Of a stretch of 64,000 nt of DNA, positions 1-9,342 are shown one piece after another (position 1 is the stretch's first letter; every line of letters begins with the position of its first letter). A program made the translations under genes and the position numbers. The stretch is from Planctomycetota bacterium. Its GTDB lineage: Bacteria; Planctomycetota; Planctomycetia; Pirellulales; Pirellulaceae. The notes below the pieces were generated by a model, which saw only the letters and a list, made by a program, of their open reading frames with translations, was not told where the DNA came from and did no database searches. The stretch covers positions 1-64,000 of the forward strand of contig JAPLNL010000113.1 of assembly GCA_026692905.1 (NCBI GenBank), in the 5' to 3' direction.

Positions 1-58
1 AACACCAAAACACCAAAACACCAAAACACCAAAACACCAAAACACCAAAACACCAAAA
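1..58. repeat. 8-bp tandem repeat at window edge
   Basis: The unit AAAACACC is repeated without change about seven times and the array starts at the window edge, so its true length is unknown. No reading frame crosses it. It is a simple-sequence array that could vary in copy number. Confidence 0.9.
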
Positions 59-139
59 CGGTGTCCGGTCGGGACAAGGAGGCCGTCTCGCTTTGGTGCG
101 GAAATGTGTTTAGCCGTGTAACGGCGGCAGTTCGTAGAT

Positions 140-266
140 GCGGGGCTCGCCCCGCAGACAAATTCCGAGATCGAATACAGGAGCCGTGAAACGGCGCCAC
201 CTCATTGTGGCGCCGTTTCACGGCTCTTGTATTCATCGTGCCTAGAGACCGTGGGGCGAGCCCCAC
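140..266. repeat. Nested palindromes in a gene-free region
   Basis: The centre, 173-234, is a long inverted repeat (arms of 28 bases with one mismatch, loop about 6 bases CTCATT; core GAGCCGTGAAACGGCGCCAC). It is flanked by two smaller hairpins, GCGGGGCTCGCCCCGC at 140-155 and GTGGGGCGAGCCCCAC at 251-266, so the element is symmetric on two scales. It looks like a REP/MITE-type dispersed element, not a terminator, because no T run follows. The rest of 1-470 shows no gene. Confidence 0.75.
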
Positions 267-360
267 GGCTACAAAGTGTCGCCGCTATCGCGGCTAAGCG
301 ACAAAGCGATAGTCGATTACCAGAAAATAGACAGGTCCAAAAGTGAGACGGCCTTCAAGC

Positions 361-450
361 CCGAACCGGACCAAACGACATACATCCAAGGTCACTTTCG
401 GCAAAAGTGACCCACCGTGGGGCACACCTGCCGGGTGTGCCTTTGAAGTG
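361..450 (-). terminator. Possible hairpins downstream of trpS
   Basis: Two hairpins lie just past the 3' end of trpS when read on the minus strand: one around GGCACAC/GTGTGCC (423-442) and one around GGTCACTTT/AAAGTGACC (about 390-412). Neither has a clean T run, so they may be repeats or mRNA-end structures rather than true Rho-independent terminators. Confidence 0.3.
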
Positions 451-470
451 AAAGCAACCTTAAAAAATTT

Positions 471-1439
471 CTAAGTAGCCTTCAACCCACAAGCTCGCTC
501 TGCCCTCAAAAGAACACTGCGTGCCCTTTCTCGTGCCTTAGCAGCTCCCTTGCTCAGAATATCAGCGACCAATGCAGGATTGCTTTCCAACTCTGCTCGT
601 CGAACACGGGCTGGCTGCAAATAAGTGTCCGATACATCCGCCAATCGCTTCTTCACCTCGCCATAGCCGAACCCACCCTTCAAGTAGATAGCGCGTAGCT
701 CCTCAATCTGCTCAGTGCTCGCGAACAATCGGTAGAGTTGGAACAAATGGTCGGTCTCCGGATCCTTGGCGTCTTCCATCGGACGAGAGTCCGTACTGAT
801 ACGCATGATTTTTTTGCGAAGCTCTTTCGGCTCCTCAAAAAGTCCTAGAGTGTTGTTGTAACTCTTGCTCATCTTCTCGCCGTCGGTACCAGGCACCTTT
901 GCTGCGCCAGGAACAATCTTGGCCTCGGGCATCGTAAAGACCTCGCCATAATGCGAGTTAAAACTGCGTGCAAGATCGCGGCAGACTTCGATATGCTGCA
1001 CTTGATCTTCGCCGACCGGTACCCAATTCGAATCGTAAGCCAAAATGTCCGCTGACATCAGAACCGGATAAGTGAACAAGCCGACATCGGCTCGCAGCCC
1101 TTTCGATGTTTTGTCTTTGTATGCATGACAGCGCTCCAGCAGACCCAGCGGCGCACCTGTCATTAACAACCAACATAGCTGAGACACCTCGGGTACATCG
1201 GACTGAACAAACAGCGTGGCGCGTTCCGGATCCAAGCCCAGGGCCAACAAGTCCAAAGCAGCGTCTTTGACATAGCCACGCAATACCAGCGGATCGCGAA
1301 TCGTGGTCAATGCATGCAAGTCGGCGATGAAGTAGTAGCCGTCGTGAGCTTCTTGGAAGTCGATGTACTGCTTGATCGCTCCAAAATAGTTGCCCCAATG
1401 AAATCGCCCAGTGGGTTGGATCCCGCTCAAAACTCGCAT
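471..1439 (-). CDS. trpS: Tryptophanyl-tRNA synthetase
   Basis: Charges tRNA-Trp with tryptophan in the cytoplasm. At 322 aa it has the normal length of bacterial TrpS. The class I signature is seen as [16 protein letters not shown] near the N-terminus (the HIGH equivalent) and EKMSKSYNN near residue 190 (KMSKS loop), and the [15 protein letters not shown] segment is typical of the family. Start is an ATG. It lies 41 bases downstream of pyrD on the same strand and is probably the last gene of that transcript. Confidence 0.97.
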   Translation of the reverse strand: MRVLSGIQPTGRFHWGNYFGAIKQYIDFQEAHDGYYFIADLHALTTIRDPLVLRGYVKDAALDLLALGLDPERATLFVQSDVPEVSQLCWLLMTGAPLGLLERCHAYKDKTSKGLRADVGLFTYPVLMSADILAYDSNWVPVGEDQVQHIEVCRDLARSFNSHYGEVFTMPEAKIVPGAAKVPGTDGEKMSKSYNNTLGLFEEPKELRKKIMRISTDSRPMEDAKDPETDHLFQLYRLFASTEQIEELRAIYLKGGFGYGEVKKRLADVSDTYLQPARVRRAELESNPALVADILSKGAAKARERARSVLLRAERACGLKAT

Positions 1440-1480
1440 TTTTAATTCTATCCCGTGAGTGTTTGCAACATCTTGCGACG

Positions 1481-2428
1481 TTACGCTTTCAACGTCCCAA
1501 CAATCTCGCGAACCGAGCTCGCACCAATCGATGCCAGGGCATCGGGCAAGCCGCGGATCAGCTTGAGACTGACCAAGGGATCATAGTAGTTCGCCGTTCC
1601 GATTTGAACCGCAGATGCCCCTGCAACTAAGAATTCCATCACATCGTCGAGGTTCGCAATGCCCCCCACACCAATGACCGGTATGCCAACTTGGCTCGCA
1701 ACTTGATAGACACATCGCAGTGCAATCGGTTTAATCGCAGGTCCGCTCAGTCCGCCAACCACATTGGCCAACATCGGTTTGCGTTTCCGCCAATCGACCG
1801 CCATTCCAAGAACGGTATTGATGCAAGTCACGGCATCGGTGCCCGCATCTTTGGCTGCACGGGCGATATCGACGATGCGCGTTACGTTCGGTGTCAGCTT
1901 GGTCACAATCGCGCAGTCCAGGACCTTGCGAACGCTGCTGACAACTTCGTAGCAAAGCTTCGCGTCGGTCCCGAAGTCCACACCGCCTGAAACATTGGGA
2001 CAGGAAACATTCAGTTCCACCGCTTCGAGTCCGTCGGCTTCGGCAAGACGACTGGCCAGCAATACGAAATCGTCGAGCGACTTGCCCGCAATGCTCACGA
2101 TGATCTTCGCGCCGGTCGATTTGAGATACGGCCAATGGTTGGCTAAAAAGTAGTCGATGCCGTCGTTGTCCAAGCCGATGGCATTTAGAAGACCCGAGCT
2201 TGTCTCGACCGTTCGCCATGGCGAATTTCCCGGCCGTGCGTTCTGCGTAATGGTCTTCGGCAAAATACCGCCCAGCTCCGTGAGCGGCAGCGCGCCAGCC
2301 ATTTCTCTTGCGTATCCAAACGTTCCTGAAGCAACAAGCACCGGATTTTTTAATGCAAGACGGCCCAGCTGGACACTCAAGTCCGGCTTAGCCGTCGATG
2401 CGGTATTCGATTGCGATGAATCAATCAT
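1481..2428 (-). CDS. pyrD: Dihydroorotate dehydrogenase, class 1 (1B-like)
   Basis: Oxidises dihydroorotate to orotate in pyrimidine synthesis, using FMN. The 315 aa chain shows the flavin barrel motifs ASGTFGYA (about 34-41), [12 protein letters not shown] (about 138-149, carrying the catalytic Cys of class 1 enzymes), TKLTPNV and GVGGI plus AVQIGTA near the C-terminus. Cytosolic; no membrane segment, which separates it from class 2. Class 1B enzymes work with an electron-transfer subunit PyrK; no pyrK is seen in this window. Its ATG overlaps the stop of the upstream HTH gene (ATGA), so translation is probably coupled. Confidence 0.95.
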   Translation of the reverse strand: MIDSSQSNTASTAKPDLSVQLGRLALKNPVLVASGTFGYAREMAGALPLTELGGILPKTITQNARPGNSPWRTVETSSGLLNAIGLDNDGIDYFLANHWPYLKSTGAKIIVSIAGKSLDDFVLLASRLAEADGLEAVELNVSCPNVSGGVDFGTDAKLCYEVVSSVRKVLDCAIVTKLTPNVTRIVDIARAAKDAGTDAVTCINTVLGMAVDWRKRKPMLANVVGGLSGPAIKPIALRCVYQVASQVGIPVIGVGGIANLDDVMEFLVAGASAVQIGTANYYDPLVSLKLIRGLPDALASIGASSVREIVGTLKA

Positions 2429-3582
2429 CCAGGATGAGAGCCCTTGCCCAATCGTTTAGCAATAGCCTCGGTTGGCAACGCAATGACCGTCGCATTGGCC
2501 ATGGTGTCCGTCGAAAGGATATCCAACGAATCATCGCCACCTTCAGCGGCTTCGTATTGGACTAAGTAAGCGCCAACCTGCAAGTAATTTTCGTGGAAAA
2601 TCGGCGGCCAAAAATCTTCGGCTCGGTGAGCTAACGTACGAGCCAAAAGTCGTGTAGCGCGCCCTGAAAATCCACTGAGAACCATCTCAAGTCGACCGAG
2701 CGACTCGCGGAAAATGTAGAACACCAAAGCCGCATCGCGCCCCGGAGTCGCTCCACCGGCAAAGGCCCAGCTGCCATCCGCCGTTTCGTAATAGAGACCA
2801 GCCTCCGTCGCCTTTTCTGTTTTGCTTAGCTGCATCCCAGCCGAACATGCTGGAGGATGTGGATCGTGATCTCGGTAGCGGAGGAAGAACGGACAAGCTC
2901 GCTCGGAAGCCTTTGTGACATTGTCTTGCGTTACAAACGCATCGCATCCAAAAGCGTTGGCCAGAACCAGCTCTACCGTTGGATTGCTCTTAACCGAACC
3001 AAGGCAAACCATCGCCTTGTCACCGCCCATCTCCGAGAAATCATCGTACACGGCCTGAGCGCGTCCATGGACTTGGTCCACGCTCATGGTACCGGGACTC
3101 CATACCAGGGTCTGGCGAAGATGCTCGATATGCGGCATCTCCTTGCTCCCACCCTTCTTCGCGGAAATTGCTTTGGCAGTACCACCGAGCGTCGACACTC
3201 CATTCAGGACTTCGCCAGCAAGCACACTGTCCGATGCAACAATCCAAGCGGTATCCGCCGATTCATTGTCCGGCGGACGTCGCACGCCAACGCAAATTTC
3301 AAGGCGAGAACGCCGAGCAAGCATTTCCCAAAAGTTCTCAGGGGTGATGGCAAAAAGCGCGCCCGGCAACTCTTCAGCGCGTGCGTAACCATGCTCGATC
3401 AAGTAGTCGCACAATCGGGATAAAGCCTCGATCGGAATGTACTTGGCTTCGTTTTTGAGTAGAGCTGCTACTTGATGGCGATCCAAACCTGTGTATTCCA
3501 CAATGGCCTTGATCGTTCCAGGACGCTTTCGGCGGTCCGGCGTATGCCCTAATAATTCTGCAAGTCGAAACGCATAACGCAT
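2425..3582 (-). CDS. HTH-domain protein of unknown function
   Basis: The first 70 residues look like a Cro/C1-type helix-turn-helix (TGLDRHQVAALLKNEAKYIP region), followed by about 300 residues I do not recognise with several Gly- and Asp-rich strands (SDSVLAGEVLNGVSTLGG, AMVCLGSVKSNP). 385 aa, no signal peptide. A purine-rich stretch AGGAAG lies about 16 bases before the ATG. The stop overlaps the pyrD start by four bases (ATGA), so it is co-translated with pyrD. It could be a regulator of the neighbouring genes or of its own operon; that is inference. Confidence 0.85.
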   Translation of the reverse strand: MRYAFRLAELLGHTPDRRKRPGTIKAIVEYTGLDRHQVAALLKNEAKYIPIEALSRLCDYLIEHGYARAEELPGALFAITPENFWEMLARRSRLEICVGVRRPPDNESADTAWIVASDSVLAGEVLNGVSTLGGTAKAISAKKGGSKEMPHIEHLRQTLVWSPGTMSVDQVHGRAQAVYDDFSEMGGDKAMVCLGSVKSNPTVELVLANAFGCDAFVTQDNVTKASERACPFFLRYRDHDPHPPACSAGMQLSKTEKATEAGLYYETADGSWAFAGGATPGRDAALVFYIFRESLGRLEMVLSGFSGRATRLLARTLAHRAEDFWPPIFHENYLQVGAYLVQYEAAEGGDDSLDILSTDTMANATVIALPTEAIAKRLGKGSHPG

Positions 3583-3730
3583 CTTGTTTGCTTCACTTCC
3601 TAGCGACTATTCAAAAAACTTATGTATTCGTCGCATTAATAGTAACGTGTTTGTTATCTCTTAGGCAAGCTGTTTTTCGCTGCCTAAGCAAAACTCTACC
3701 CTTCAAGGGGCTTTAAAATACCAAAAAAGC
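3583..3730. other. Short intergenic region thiF/HTH gene
   Basis: AT-rich gap of 148 bases between thiF and the HTH gene on the minus strand. It probably holds the promoter of the HTH-pyrD-trpS group; no single promoter hexamer pair is convincing. Confidence 0.3.
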
Positions 3731-4774
3731 TCAGCTTCCGATCCACCTCGCGTAAATTTTTCTCGCTTCATCCGGGTTTTCCGTTCCTTGTACGACGGCA
3801 CGGGCGTCTGAGAAGACGGTAATTACGTAGGGATGGTGACTGAATCGGACCAAAAACGCACTTTCGGTGACTTCACCTTCCGCGCGAAGTCTTGCGGCCA
3901 ATAGGGACAAATCCAGGGAATCTCGCCCCGACGCCTGAATTTGGACCGCCCCGCGGCCACACAGGACTCGCGCATGAGTACCGACGTTTCCGTTGAGAAA
4001 ATCAAGATCGCCTTGCACACAGGCCCGGCATCCGTGTTGCTCGCTGGGTTCTTTGCTAGCTAAGTTTCGAGGTACCCTGATTTTCCGAACTTCACCTGCC
4101 CAGAGATCAAAAATTCGCAAGCAACCATCTCCGGCCTGATCCGCCTGGACCAAAAGCTTAATGGCTTCAATCGCTTGCCAAGATGCAATGACACCGACAG
4201 CGGCCCCAAGCACTCCAGCGGAATCGCAGGTTTGCATTTGCTCCACCGGCGGCTGCTCTGGCAATAGACAGCGAAAACAAGCGGTTTTGCCTGGAACGAA
4301 TGCCATCGACTGACCAGCAGCACCGACAATCCCAGCATGAACCCATGGGATGCCGAAACGAATCGCGAGATCGTTGATCAAAAAGCGTGTCTCAAAATTG
4401 TCGGTTCCGTCGATAATGCAATCGACATCGGACAACCATTTTTCAGCGTTGGCGAATGTCAAATCTTCAACAACCGTATCCAATTGAATGTTTGGATCGA
4501 TGGCAAGCAAATGCTCTTGTGCGGCGATCGATTTTGGCCGAGCCTCCATCGCATCTTGCGTTGTGTAAAGCGCTTGCCTGGGCAAATTATCGAGTTCCAC
4601 CCAATCGCGATCGATCAACCTTAGATAGCCAACACCGGAACGACATAAACGCTCAGCGACCATTGCCCCGAGAGCCCCCATGCCGCAAATGGCCACTCTG
4701 GATTGCCCTAGCAGTTTTTGGCCGCGCTCCCCAATTTCAAGAAACGCTTTTTGGCGTCGATATCGGTCTTCCAT
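3731..4774 (-). CDS. thiF: ThiF/MoeB-family adenylyltransferase
   Basis: Activates the C-terminus of a ubiquitin-like sulfur carrier (ThiS or MoaD) by adenylation. Residues 1-250 form the E1-like domain with the nucleotide loop GMGALGAMVAERLCRSGVG, the acidic DRDWVELDNLPRQ segment, DGTDNFETRFLIND, and two Cys pairs CFRC and CRAC for zinc. The last ~85 residues (GRGAVQI ... FLVRF ... AVVQGT ... ARKIYARWIG) match the small C-terminal domain of Firmicutes-type ThiF rather than a rhodanese. 347 aa. It starts 6 bases after the 585-aa gene, so the two are probably one operon. MoeB is the alternative name. Confidence 0.85.
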   Translation of the reverse strand: MEDRYRRQKAFLEIGERGQKLLGQSRVAICGMGALGAMVAERLCRSGVGYLRLIDRDWVELDNLPRQALYTTQDAMEARPKSIAAQEHLLAIDPNIQLDTVVEDLTFANAEKWLSDVDCIIDGTDNFETRFLINDLAIRFGIPWVHAGIVGAAGQSMAFVPGKTACFRCLLPEQPPVEQMQTCDSAGVLGAAVGVIASWQAIEAIKLLVQADQAGDGCLRIFDLWAGEVRKIRVPRNLASKEPSEQHGCRACVQGDLDFLNGNVGTHARVLCGRGAVQIQASGRDSLDLSLLAARLRAEGEVTESAFLVRFSHHPYVITVFSDARAVVQGTENPDEARKIYARWIGS

Positions 4775-4780
4775 AAATCG

Positions 4781-6538
4781 TTATCGATCCGAAATGATCT
4801 CAAGTTCCAGCGTGAATCGGACAAAGTCGTCGAAGCGAAGCGAACCCATGCCCGATCGCAACAAAGACATGATACTGAGCAAAGTGTCTATTTCTTTTTC
4901 TGCCTCTCCTTTGCTGTGCCCCTTCTCTAACATGTTTTGCGATACCAACTGCTTTCGATTCGATTCCAGAATTCGCTTGATCTCGGCAAAGTCGACTGTC
5001 ATTCGAGTGTTATCCAAAGGGGCTTTCCCTAAGGAGCCCTGCTTGACATTGGTCGACACTTTTTTGGCCAATGAGTTTGCGCTGGTGAAAATGACCAAGT
5101 CCCCATCGAATGCCAAAGTGGGGCTGAAATTGAACTGGATAGGAAGTCCGTTTTCGTATTGCTTGTCGGATTCCTTGATGTAGGAGGCGGTGTGGATCTG
5201 CCTCGCATCGATCGTTTCGGAATCGAGGTCCAACTGAGCATTGCCGTTCATGGCACCAGTGAAGTTGAGAAAGCCGATGAAGGTCTGAAACATTCGTTTG
5301 AGATCCTTTCGCATCATCGGGTTTTTGAGCTTCGCGACAAGACCGAAACTAGGCAACTGAATCGCCGGGACAAGATCTGAATCAAACTGCTGTTCCGAAG
5401 CGATCAACTCAATTTGAGGTTCAATAGCGCCGAGAATATCAGTGCCGAAGTCTTTTCCCGAAAAGAGAGTCGTCAACGTGCTATCCGCTTGCGCCAATTG
5501 ATCGTTTACTTTCTCGTCGAATAAGTCACCCGCTCGCAGCCATAACTCAGAAAGATTGCGATAGGTGCTGACGTTCGCCATCAAACTCGCTCCATCTACT
5601 AATGTGGTTGCATGCCCAAGTCCGTTTGGACCAACAAAAAAAGCTCTCGATTCCTCGGTCCAAGCTTTTTCGTGCGGGATTCTGAAATCGACGGAAATTT
5701 TATCATCGCTGAGAAACAGCTCTCCCATTGCAAAGCTGGTTTTATTCAGCGACGCCAGAACGCCGCCGAGAATAAGTTCAGCACCGAAATCCTTCGCCTT
5801 TCCCATTAACAAATCTTTAGCAACTCCAGCTTGCCGCAACATGTCGATATCAACAAATACCTTGACACTAGATTCGGTCGCCTCAGGCTGCGGTGTCTCG
5901 CCATTCCAAGCATGTTGAAAGAGCGGCTTGTTCAACAAGTGATCGCTCGTCGAATCCAAGTGGCGATCAATAATACTTTTCCCTAATTCTCCTTTGTTTG
6001 TCACAATCAAAACCGAACCGATGTTTCCAACCATCAGTTTTTGAAACTCGTAGCCATGAACGCCCCGATAGTCGGCCTCTCGAATAGGATCGGGTTGATT
6101 CTTGGATTTCGCATCCGCCCTGGCTAATTTCACAAGTTTCAACAAGTACTCTTCGATCCACTCTTGACTCTCAGTATTGGCCAAAAGAACAGCACCTTCG
6201 CTCTTTTTATCTACGGCAACATGCACTCCTCCTGAAGTCAAGCTTTTCAGCACCGATTCCAGTTTGTCACCAACGGCAAACTCGAAAAAAACCAAACCTG
6301 CATTGAGCTTACGAGCATCAGGCAATCGCATTAGCTTTTTAAACGGACCAGAGCTTTGCAACGACTTGATAAAGGGATGGTTCAAAACGGACTCAACCGA
6401 GTTCGCTGCCATGTAGACCGCCGTCGTGTCCGGCAGAAGCTTGCGAACATCAAGATCGTCCGCCGAAGTACGATGGCTCAGTGACCCTAGCAAAGACAAA
6501 AAAACGGTCGTGAAGAAAAGAGCAACTGTGGATTTCAT
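4781..6538 (-). CDS. Exported protein of unknown function (DUF3352-like)
   Basis: 585 aa with a signal peptide at 1-26 (hydrophobic VALFFTTVFLSLLGSL, Ala cleavage before DDLD). The mature part begins LPDTTAVYMAANSVESVLNHP, a pattern that resembles planctomycete proteins of the DUF3352 type, and has alternating strands and helices with no catalytic motif that I can name. It ends 6 bases before thiF. Role unknown; probably periplasmic. Confidence 0.85.
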   Translation of the reverse strand: MKSTVALFFTTVFLSLLGSLSHRTSADDLDVRKLLPDTTAVYMAANSVESVLNHPFIKSLQSSGPFKKLMRLPDARKLNAGLVFFEFAVGDKLESVLKSLTSGGVHVAVDKKSEGAVLLANTESQEWIEEYLLKLVKLARADAKSKNQPDPIREADYRGVHGYEFQKLMVGNIGSVLIVTNKGELGKSIIDRHLDSTSDHLLNKPLFQHAWNGETPQPEATESSVKVFVDIDMLRQAGVAKDLLMGKAKDFGAELILGGVLASLNKTSFAMGELFLSDDKISVDFRIPHEKAWTEESRAFFVGPNGLGHATTLVDGASLMANVSTYRNLSELWLRAGDLFDEKVNDQLAQADSTLTTLFSGKDFGTDILGAIEPQIELIASEQQFDSDLVPAIQLPSFGLVAKLKNPMMRKDLKRMFQTFIGFLNFTGAMNGNAQLDLDSETIDARQIHTASYIKESDKQYENGLPIQFNFSPTLAFDGDLVIFTSANSLAKKVSTNVKQGSLGKAPLDNTRMTVDFAEIKRILESNRKQLVSQNMLEKGHSKGEAEKEIDTLLSIMSLLRSGMGSLRFDDFVRFTLELEIISDR

Positions 6539-6768
6539 GGTGGGAACGTTGGCGGAGGGGATTCGAGCTGGTGATGGGCCGTATCGATTGTACTTGATTC
6601 TGAAATCTCCCGTTGGGGAATTTCAAACCGACTTTGTTGGTCAGCGAATAGTGTTCCCGAGGGTGAGCTTCTTCACAGCCGGAACCGAGCAAGCGACACA
6701 ACGTCCATCCTGGCAGTATGGACATGATTATCTTCAACTCCCGTAGTCGCGATTCGCTGACTGCCTGC

Positions 6769-7854
6769 TCAACTCCCAGGCCTACGACCCGTTTGCGGGT
6801 ATAGGCAGCAGTTCATCGGGCACAAGTCATGACTGGGGCCGTAGCTACCCAAAAACGGGCGCTCCGTGTCGTTTGCCAAACGTTCTTCGATTAAGTCAAC
6901 GATCATGGAAACAAATCGTGGATGAACGCCGACTGTCGCCGCTCGCACAAATTGAATGCCCCTTTCCTTGCACAATTCCGCAGCTTCGTGATCCAAATCG
7001 TAGAGGACTTCCATATGATCTGAGATGAAACCAAGCGGCTGAACAATGATGTGCTTGATCTGCCGTTCTTCATGCAATTGCTCGATTCGATCGCAAATAT
7101 CCGGTTCCAGCCATGGCTGCTGAGGCGGACCGGATCGACTTTGAAAGGCTAGTTCCCATGGACCGTGCTTGGCCGCTTCGCAAACCAGCTTAGCACACTC
7201 GCGGAGTTGTTCTTCGTAACGTGAATTATCCGCCATCGTTTTTGGGATACTATGAGCGCAAAATACGACAAGCGTCTTATCGCGGACCTCCGCTGGCAAC
7301 TGGCTGAGCGCTTGCTCCAAACAGTCCTTTTGAGCCGCGATGAAATCGGGATGGTTAAAGCCCTTGCGCAGCTTTTCGATCTTGGGCGCGTGGGTCCCAA
7401 CTTCACTTTGAGCCGCAGCAAGGTTTTCCCGGTATTGTCGACAACCGCTGTAGCAACTAAACATCGAGGTAAAAAAAGCGATGGCACGTTTGCGCCCTTC
7501 GGAGGCCATCTTGCTCAACGTATCTGGAAGTAGAGGGTGCCAATTACGGTTCCCCCAATAAATAGGCAAATCGATTTGGCGTCGTTTTACTTCCGCCTCA
7601 ACCGCAACAATCAGCTGCCTACATTGTTCGTTTATTGGACTGACACCACCAAATTGCTTGTAGTGTTCAGACACTTCTAGCAACCGTTCATGCGGCACAT
7701 TTTTGCCTCGTAGCACATTTTCAAGAAATGGCATTACGTCTTCCATCCCCTCGGGACCGCCAAACGACACAATCAAAATGGAGTCGATCGGCAATTCATC
7801 CAATGGAGGCAAAGGTGAAGTCGGGCATGCAGGAGTGGACGGAGCTGTAGACAT
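6769..7854 (-). CDS. hemH: Ferrochelatase
   Basis: Inserts ferrous iron into protoporphyrin IX (or coproporphyrin) at the end of haem synthesis. Family motifs seen: IVSFGGPEG near the N-terminus, FCAHSIPKTM (catalytic His), AFQSRSGPPQQPWLEPD and QPLGFISDHMEVLYDLDHE. From the ATG at 7854 the protein is 361 aa; the frame also extends to a TTG at 7863. The C-terminus has a Cys-rich tail, LCPMNCCLYP, which recalls the [2Fe-2S] ligands of some ferrochelatases, so this may be a cluster-binding form. It stands alone on the minus strand. Confidence 0.95.
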   Translation of the reverse strand: MSTAPSTPACPTSPLPPLDELPIDSILIVSFGGPEGMEDVMPFLENVLRGKNVPHERLLEVSEHYKQFGGVSPINEQCRQLIVAVEAEVKRRQIDLPIYWGNRNWHPLLPDTLSKMASEGRKRAIAFFTSMFSCYSGCRQYRENLAAAQSEVGTHAPKIEKLRKGFNHPDFIAAQKDCLEQALSQLPAEVRDKTLVVFCAHSIPKTMADNSRYEEQLRECAKLVCEAAKHGPWELAFQSRSGPPQQPWLEPDICDRIEQLHEERQIKHIIVQPLGFISDHMEVLYDLDHEAAELCKERGIQFVRAATVGVHPRFVSMIVDLIEERLANDTERPFLGSYGPSHDLCPMNCCLYPQTGRRPGS

Positions 7855-8148
7855 AGAGTTCAATCAAGCCAATTAGGGGTGTCGAGGTGGTTTCACGACG
7901 TATTATTACCGAGTTGCCAAGTGGCTGATAGACAGGAGCGGCTCTCGACGGATGCCGAGCACCATAGGAATCCCGGGCTAAGCGCCTACGTTTGTGTTTT
8001 TCTTATTCCTTTGCCATTGGGCGTGAGCAACCCTTTGACTGACCATCCCATGAAAAGCCCGGAGGGCGGCACTCCAAAGCGTCGCCCCGGAATCGCAAAA
8101 AACGCGCAACTTCGAGTTACTACTGAACAGCTAACGCAACTGTCTCGG
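7855..8148. other. Gene-free region
   Basis: 294 bases between hemH and the ThuA-like gene. Small plus-strand frames here have no homology I recognise. There is an imperfect repeat CTAACGCAACTG at about 8131 and 8149. Nothing else seen. Confidence 0.4.
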
Positions 8149-9216
8149 CTAACGCAACTGACTCGGCTTCACGGGTGCAACGCCCAATTTTGCATAGTCG
8201 AATCCACTATCGGGCGGATCGTATTTCCCCACAATGTCCATGCATGACTCCGCATCGATCTTGGACTCCATCTGCATGCACCAATAAGCTGCGTTCACGG
8301 TCATACGTCGCAATCCAGCGCTCTTGTAATCCTGCGCGCTGCCCATCGTTATATGAAAGACTCGCGTGGTAAGCCCCTTGTTCCCGGTCCACGGTTTCAC
8401 CCAAGCGACTGGGAGCGGTATGAGTTCCAGGTTGATTGCGTCATCATGATTGCGTCCCATCAATGGCTGTCCTTCGACAAGCGGTATGCAGTCCTCTCTC
8501 AGTTGCCCCCCTTCCTTATAAGTTCTGTACACGTCGGATTGTCCCCAGATGTCAGAAACGCCAGAGAGAATTGGATGCTGCTGGTTCGCTGCGACGAGAA
8601 TGCCTCGGGTCGAGTCCTGTTGCCATCGGCCGTGATGGCTTCGGAAAGCCCCTCCTAAGACCTCTTCTCCAAAGTCAATCTTCTTTCCATCCTTCTTGTA
8701 TTCGAAACCGAGAAAGCCATGGTTCGCCGTTCGGATTCCCATAATGGGCTTACCTGAGTCTAGATACTCGTAAATGTGCGCCATCTGGTCCTGAGGCAGC
8801 GAGATGAGTCGGCTAAACAAAATGACCAAGTCGCATTTTTTCAGATACTCCAAACCCGGAATGTTATGGATGGCTGATTTGTCTTCCCATCGGATTTTCT
8901 TGGTCGGATCTACTTCGTTGTTCTCGTTAAGACTAAACAGGACCGTGCAATCAAATCCATGATGCTTGGACAACAATCTGGCCAACATCGGCAACGAATG
9001 CTCGCTCCGATACTCCTGGTCCGCTGCGATGAGGACGATGTGCTTGCCTTGTCCAGGTCCTGGGCCTCCAGGATACGTTAGCCATAGCGGGCTATCTGGG
9101 ACCGGATGCTCGCCCGCAACAGACGACGTCCCGAACTGCATGTGATTCGCAAGGAGCATTGCTCCAGCCATTAGCCACATGATCATGGAAGGGAGACTTC
9201 GATTGTTGGTTAGCAT
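8149..9216 (-). CDS. ThuA-like domain protein, exported
   Basis: ThuA-like proteins are glutamine-amidotransferase-fold proteins common in planctomycetes, often next to oxidoreductases and cytochromes. The sequence has KHIVLIAADQEYRSEHSLPMLARLL, KKCDLVILFSRLISLPQDQM, KPIMGIRTANHGFLGFE and RVFHITMGSAQDY, which fit the family. An N-terminal hydrophobic segment (IMWLMAGAMLLANHM) looks like a signal peptide. I chose the ATG at 9216 because AGAGAG lies just upstream; a TTG at 9249 extends the frame into a repeat. 355 aa. Enzymatic activity is not proven for the family. Confidence 0.9.
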   Translation of the reverse strand: MLTNNRSLPSMIMWLMAGAMLLANHMQFGTSSVAGEHPVPDSPLWLTYPGGPGPGQGKHIVLIAADQEYRSEHSLPMLARLLSKHHGFDCTVLFSLNENNEVDPTKKIRWEDKSAIHNIPGLEYLKKCDLVILFSRLISLPQDQMAHIYEYLDSGKPIMGIRTANHGFLGFEYKKDGKKIDFGEEVLGGAFRSHHGRWQQDSTRGILVAANQQHPILSGVSDIWGQSDVYRTYKEGGQLREDCIPLVEGQPLMGRNHDDAINLELIPLPVAWVKPWTGNKGLTTRVFHITMGSAQDYKSAGLRRMTVNAAYWCMQMESKIDAESCMDIVGKYDPPDSGFDYAKLGVAPVKPSQLR

Positions 9217-9256
9217 GAAATGACTCTCTTTCGGCGACGGTGGAATCAAAACAACT

Positions 9257-9310
9257 GTAGCTGGATTCGCCAGAATTCAGAACACACTGAATTCTGGCGA
9301 ATCCAGTTAC
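9257..9310. repeat. Palindromic repeat, family C copy 1
   Basis: Perfect 20-base inverted repeat (9261-9280 and 9287-9306) built on CTGGATTCGCCAGAATTCAG with a 6-base loop and GTAG/TTAC flanks. The same element occurs at 10840, 20853, 22418 and 60181. Confidence 0.85.
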
Positions 9311-9342
9311 GAATCGTAGTGTTTTTTTCCCTGCCGGTCTCT

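Noticed and set aside
6450-6737. 95-aa minus-strand frame between the exported protein gene and hemH
   Set aside because: No domain or signal; overlaps the start of the upstream gene's neighbourhood and looks like background.
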